The notes under the pieces were generated by a model. The model searched no databases, was not told where the DNA came from, and worked only from the letters and a program-made list of their open reading frames with translations. A DNA stretch of 64,000 nt. Source: Cyathus striatus. Taxonomy: Eukaryota; Basidiomycota; Agaricomycetes; Agaricales; Nidulariaceae. The translations under genes were made by a program, and so were the position numbers. The stretch spans positions 3,534,001 through 3,598,000 of the forward strand of contig JAOVFP010000006.1 in the NCBI GenBank assembly GCA_025738555.1, in the 5' to 3' direction. This document shows, one piece after another, positions 59,481 to 64,000 of the stretch (its first letter is position 1; each line of letters opens with the position of its first letter).

Positions 59481-60689
59481 TGTTACACACCTGGGAAGAC
59501 GACAACATAGACTTGTTTCTTTCATGACCGTGGGAAAACTCGAAATGAATTACAAGCGAACAGATCGTACATGGATGGTGTGCATTGGTGGGTGTTTTTT
59601 GTATGATTAACTTCGGTATAATAGGTCAGTAAATACATTCAATGATATGAATAACATAAGATTACAGAACTATCCAAAAAAAACAGCAGTATTGTGAATT
59701 TCGCCCACCAGGAGTTACAGCGGGAAGCGAATTTCTATGAAGTTCCAAGTGTGGAATAATTCACCATAACTGTAATTTGGCGTCGTAATTCGTAAATTCC
59801 GCTATTTTTCATTTCTTTCTGCATACATAGGTACTACTACATATTATAATTCATATATATGTCTTTTTAAAAATGTATGCCCTATGATTGTTGTTTTATA
59901 GCACATCTCCCATCATTTCTTCCTCCCATCTTCCTTTCAGAGAACTTTCCCACGCTAACAGAGGCAAGTGAATAAGAGTAAATATGTCTGTCATAGGGGT
60001 TCCTTTTTCTTTTTTACATCTGTAGTTCAGTCAATCTTTTCATTATATACTAAAATAGACTTAGCACTTTTGTGATTTGTCTTGGGGTGTACAGCTTTGC
60101 AAGAAGTGTCCCGCTATAGTTTTGTAATAAGCCAGGATACATGTAAATTGAAGGCTCGAGGTTTCAGATATTAGTAAGCTCTGTTAACTCGTACTTTCTC
60201 ATTGTGTTGACTACATAGGAATATGAACATTTTAATAAAAATAATATATTTGAAGTCACTACACATGAAACACATAATATTTATGAGAGTGCCTACATGT
60301 TTCATGCATGTCGACACGCTGGAAAGAGGACACATATGAATAATAAACAACAATAGACAGCATAAATTATGAAGTTCTTGTTCACAATATAATACATACT
60401 ACAGATAGAATCCCAATAGAGAGATCTCTTATTCGCTCGCCTTTTCTGCGTGTGGGAATATCTCGAGATGAAAAGATAAGAGGAAGAATTGACAGAAAAT
60501 GAACTATAATACAGTGATAACAAGACATATGTTTATTTGAAAAACATATACATAATTATGATATGAAATAGCACCTATGTATGCAGAAAGAAATGAAAAA
60601 TAGCGGAATTTTACAAATTATGATGCCCCGAGTTTATGGCACAGCCAAATTACGGTTACAGTGAATTATTCCACACTCAGAACTTCATA

Positions 60690-61562
60690 AAAAAGTCGCC
60701 GCCACTGTAATTCGGTTGTGCCATGGCCATATCCACACTGTATAGTTGGAATTGCTGTTTTTTCTTGCTTATGTTGTATAAAATGTGTACTATATTATAT
60801 TCCATACATTTTGGCGCCTTTATGCGAGATGTATTCTGCGTTTTTGCTATGTTTTATCATTTGAAGAATTTTTCTCACGCTCCCCCACACACTGTTCAGC
60901 TTTCCGAAAACATACCAAACCTACCAAATAAATGTTGATTCAAATATATTGCATCTCTTCATTATAAAATACACTCTATCTTGAAATACATAACAATACA
61001 AAGTACACTGGGTACGTAAAAGATCATATTTATTATATTAAAAATTAAATAAGCTCATATATCATTCAACTCGTTACATTGAATTGTGATATAAATTTTA
61101 TCTCTCACTTAATTGCAGCTTTACTTGTACACTATTAATTCTGTCTTATAACCCAAAATCTTCATGAGAATACATAGCATGCGAGATTATCTAGATAATG
61201 CATAACGAAGAAATTGTATTGAGCTCGATGGTGAGTAGCGATGAGTGGAGGAGCTGGATATTACAAAGGAGACCTAACATAAACTACTCTAATTATAGCT
61301 TAAAAACATTTAAATCAACATTTATTCAGTAGATTTGGTATGCTTTCAGAAAGCTGAACAGTGCGTGGGGGAGCGTGGGAAAATTCTTCAAATGATAAAA
61401 CATAGCAAAAACACAGAATACATCTCGCATAAAGGTGCGAAAATGTATAGAATATAATATAGTACACATTTTATACAACATAAGCAAGAAAAAACAGCAA
61501 TTCCAACTATGCAGTGTGGATACGGCCACGGCACAACTGAATTATGGTGGCGGCGACTTTTT
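60690..61562. mobile_element. MITE, AAAAAGTCGCCG ends
   Basis: An 873-bp element with inverted arms of about 240 bp, starting AAAAAGTCGCCGCCA and ending TGGCGGCGACTTTTT. It sits directly after a TTCATA end; a related site at 56122 lacks it. No gene. Confidence 0.5.
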
Positions 61563-61802
61563 CAACACTTGGAACTTCATAGTAAATGGCTTGCCTTATA
61601 CGGCCATAAACCGTTACGGTACAGTTGGCAGCCCTAGGACTCCAATGGGCGGTCAAGGTATTTTTACATCCAAGCGATCAAAGCTAGATCCAGCCTGTCT
61701 CTGAATCTATCTCATTGAAGTCATAAGATGGCCACCGTAATGAGAACATTATGCAATTGGAAAGGCTCAGTGGGTACACTACACCTTCGATTGACACATA
61801 TT

Positions 61803-62042
61803 ATTGTTGAAATAAACGACGCAACGACGATGACGTTACATTTGGCCTCAAAGCACGCAAGGGAAGGAAGTATGAGGAAAATGGATAAGTAGTTACAGTA
61901 CATAGTAGACTACTTAAATACATAAAAAGCAGTAGCACATTTTCTGAAGAATACATAATAAGTATAGTAAAATATCTAAAAGCATATGTGGAGGCAACGG
62001 GCGCTAATGATCATGAAGGCATTTGATTACTAATATATTTCG
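61803..62042. repeat. Dispersed repeat, copy 2 of a direct pair with 29985-30199
   Basis: Shares long blocks with 29985-30199 in the same orientation, with an extra stretch of about 30 bp (near 61935-61965). It keeps several CpG sites that read TpG in the other copy. Confidence 0.5.
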
Positions 62043-62417
62043 ACAATTATTCCTCTCTTCGAAGATTTACTTTTACAGAGTGGTAACCAGCTGGTAATCG
62101 AGGTTCGAATATGGGTGTATGACAGCAGTAGACAAGCACGTACAGGTATAAGCTCAATAATCTGCATGATCAAGTCGAACGTAGGAAGGCTAGGGTTAGT
62201 AGTAATGTGACCTTTGCATTCCTTTCAACGGTTGAAATAGATTTATATGTTTTGTGTTTGATTCTGCATTTTGCATGGTGGACTTTAACATTTCTAGATA
62301 GTAGAGAAGCGTATTAAGCAACTTGTGAACTATGGAACGACTAGGATCAGCGATTCCCTTCGTCTTTATTTTGACATTGAATGGCAGAGCTTGTCATTAA
62401 AATATTATTTATAAGTA

Positions 62418-62595
62418 CAGTCGGACTCCTCTTAGCCCATACCCATGACAGCCCATAACTTCTTATACCCCATAGCATCTTGTGACTCCCAAGTTGGGCG
62501 GCGCCATGCCTATTAAGCTCCACGTACCCCACAACTCCTAATAGGCCATAGCCTGGGCTGCCTCTAGAGGGTATGGGTTAAGAGGAGTCCGACTG
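62418..62595. mobile_element. Tc1/mariner-type MITE (TA duplication)
   Basis: A 178-bp element with ends CAGTCGGACTCCTCTTA and complement (about 27 bp, one or two differences), flanked by TA on both sides (62416-62417 and 62596-62597). CAGT ends and a TA target fit the pogo-like part of Tc1/mariner. The interior has CCCATA words only. Confidence 0.5.
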
Positions 62596-62599
62596 TAAA

Positions 62600-63240
62600 T
62601 GTATGCTCTCCGTGGCGGTGCTTGTTAGATATGTTAATGTCTAAGCTAATTACACATAAGAACGGAGTCAGGAATATAAACGGGTGTCAAACCGGTGAGC
62701 ATGACTTAAACTTTAACACATTCCATGGGGTGATTATGCTTTTATGCTTAGTGGAGGTACCAGTAATCTGTAAATATTGCCACACGCCCCTCCAGTGCTC
62801 CCCTATGCTCCCTGGTCCCGCGATGCCAACATTTTGACGTTTTAAATTGAATCAAATTGAATGCACAGATGACAAGCTACATCAAGGGCCATAACTCGGT
62901 TGAAACCAATTTACATCTTTGTGGCGGTATGGCGCGGTCGCTACGCTAGGTCAATTCAGCCAAAATTAAGTGGTAAATTCACATAGCGACCAGTGACCGG
63001 TACCGGTGACCCTTTGCCGATACTGTATTCGTTCCATCTTCCTAGTCGGTCCTCTAACTCATCACTGCGTTCCTCTTTAGTAAGTATGAATCATTTACTC
63101 CTAGCTCAAACATACACTCTGTCAGAGAATGGAAATAAACAAGATCATAAGCTGCTAGGATCGTACGCACTTCAACGTCAGGGGCCCTAATCCCACATAT
63201 GTATAAATCTTTCGTGTTTGCGCACTGTACATTTGAACTA
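62600..63240. other. Unassigned spacer
   Basis: More CpG than the rest of the window. Contains a short palindrome ACCGGTACCGGT near 62997-63008. No gene recognised. Confidence 0.5.
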
Positions 63241-63287
63241 ATTGCGTATCCCACCCACCTCATTCTCAACCATTCACGCAAACTATC

Positions 63288-64000
63288 ATGGAACAGATAC
63301 CGATCGATATGCCAAAAACAATATTCAAGGTGACATTCCAAGGGTCGTATGGCTCTCAGCTGGTATCGTCGATGGTAAATGCAACGTATGTTTTGGTTTT
63401 TTGCCCTTCTCAAAACTACATTCTTGATATATCGATATCTTACAGCGCTTATGGCACGGCAACGGTAAGAGCAGATAATCTACCCGTAAACACTTGAATA
63501 AATGCTTGATAGACAATGGTGGCACAATATTTTAGAAACCACTCGAACAGTGATACACTTCTTGTGAAGGGAATGGTTATCTTACTCATGTAAAATGCCC
63601 ATTCTTCCATACCGAAATCTACTAACATTTTTGTTACTATATCTAAAGGGCTTTAGAAACTCTCGAAACTCTATGTGCCACTTATCAAACATACGATTGC
63701 TTCATCTATAAGTTCGGTAGAGCAGATTTATTAATAGATGTGATTACAAGGTACGTATTTTCTTCTACATTGTTAACAGTGAGCAGCAGCTTACCTCAAA
63801 TAGATCTGCTATGGTAAGTAAATATTGAAATTCCTCTGTTGCACGTACCAACTTTCATACAGGGAAAATATATAGGTGTCGTAAGTTCATGTCTCGTTGT
63901 ACCCTTGTGATTGCAGTCTTAGGTGCTCTCATTCAGTATCTTACCGCATTTGTGGCGCAGCTGTGAGTTGGTAATAACTTCTACCACAGATATCACATTG
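63288..64000 (+). CDS. Candidate multi-exon gene running off the window
   Basis: A first frame from ATG 63288 (MEQIPIDMPKTIFKV..) runs to a donor GTATGT near 63388, with an acceptor TTACAG near 63446. Later exon-like blocks occur at about 63651-63751 (ALETLETLCATYQTYDCFIY) before a GTACGT donor, and at 63780-63816 between AG and GTAAGT. Splice signals are good but the middle exons cannot be joined with confidence and the product is unrecognised. The opposite strand also has a 119-codon frame (63413-63054), so strand is uncertain. Confidence 0.5.

Larger units (their letters stand above)
55135..60689. mobile_element. Inverted-repeat structure enclosing a BTB gene
   Basis: 55135-56500 and 59480-60689 are inverted copies. 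Both ends read TATGAAGTTCYRAGTGTGGA inward. Each arm is itself built of two inverted halves of about 270 bp. The left arm carries an extra segment of about 140 bp (56122-56262). The 3-kb core contains a BTB-domain gene fragment and pyrimidine-rich spacer. It is either two MITE copies in opposite orientation or a single composite element; no target duplication was found. Confidence 0.5.

Noticed and set aside
62085..62130. B-box-like GGTTCGAATA as a tRNA
   Set aside because: No A box or acceptor stem was found at the right distance.

Overview
The window looks like a transposon-dense, gene-poor stretch of a basidiomycete genome, most likely an Agaricomycete. Three things point there: short GT..AG introns of about 45-65 nt, a NACHT-WD40 NLR-like gene with highly similar WD repeats, and gypsy pol, BTB and CxC5/CxC6-type proteins of the style found in mushroom-forming fungi. 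The species cannot be told from the sequence. CpG is scarce, with C-to-T decay visible between repeat copies, so methylation- or RIP-like erosion is likely.

Layout. 1-4065: a disrupted NACHT-WD40 gene. 5369-6565: a Harbinger-like element flanked by TAA. 9009-9741: a gag zinc-knuckle relic. 9746-23057: a 13.3-kb inverted-repeat element. Its ends carry hairpins, then inverted 57-bp minisatellites, then CpG-rich satellites. Nested inside it are a 3.5-kb TIR element (about 10625-14150) and a complete 7.4-kb two-gene transposon (14598-21976). 23695-31719: an 8-kb inverted-repeat region with a dead DDE transposase and foldback elements. 31740-34880: satellites, a foldback element and a 70-bp minisatellite. 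35608-36122: a MITE. 36562-43906: a degenerate Ty3/gypsy retrotransposon split by a foreign solo LTR. 47009-54296: a second 7.3-kb two-gene transposon on the minus strand. 55135-60689: a BTB-domain gene fragment enclosed by 1.2-kb inverted repeats. 60690-64000: more MITEs and possibly the start of a gene.

The main result comes from comparing the two 7.3-kb transposons. Each is bounded by a perfect 8-bp target duplication (TCTCATAT and CTTATTCT). Each has the same asymmetric pair of ends: a CAGTACTTTRCACTCC end after gene B and a GAGSTCTTTRTGCT end before gene A, both running into a C-tract. Each has arrays of short inverted words just inside the ends, in a different word for each element. Each carries the same two genes in the same order. 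Gene A encodes an unrecognised protein with a Lys-rich tail, and is intact at 50537-51734. Gene B encodes a protein with CxC5/CxC6-type cysteine clusters followed by a transposase-like core, as in proteins associated with KDZ (Kyakuja-Dileera-Zisupton) transposons. Gene B is broken in both copies, in one of them by a solo LTR with its own TGCTC duplication. I infer a KDZ-type transposon family whose mobility module is a two-gene cassette. I do not know of a described role for gene A.
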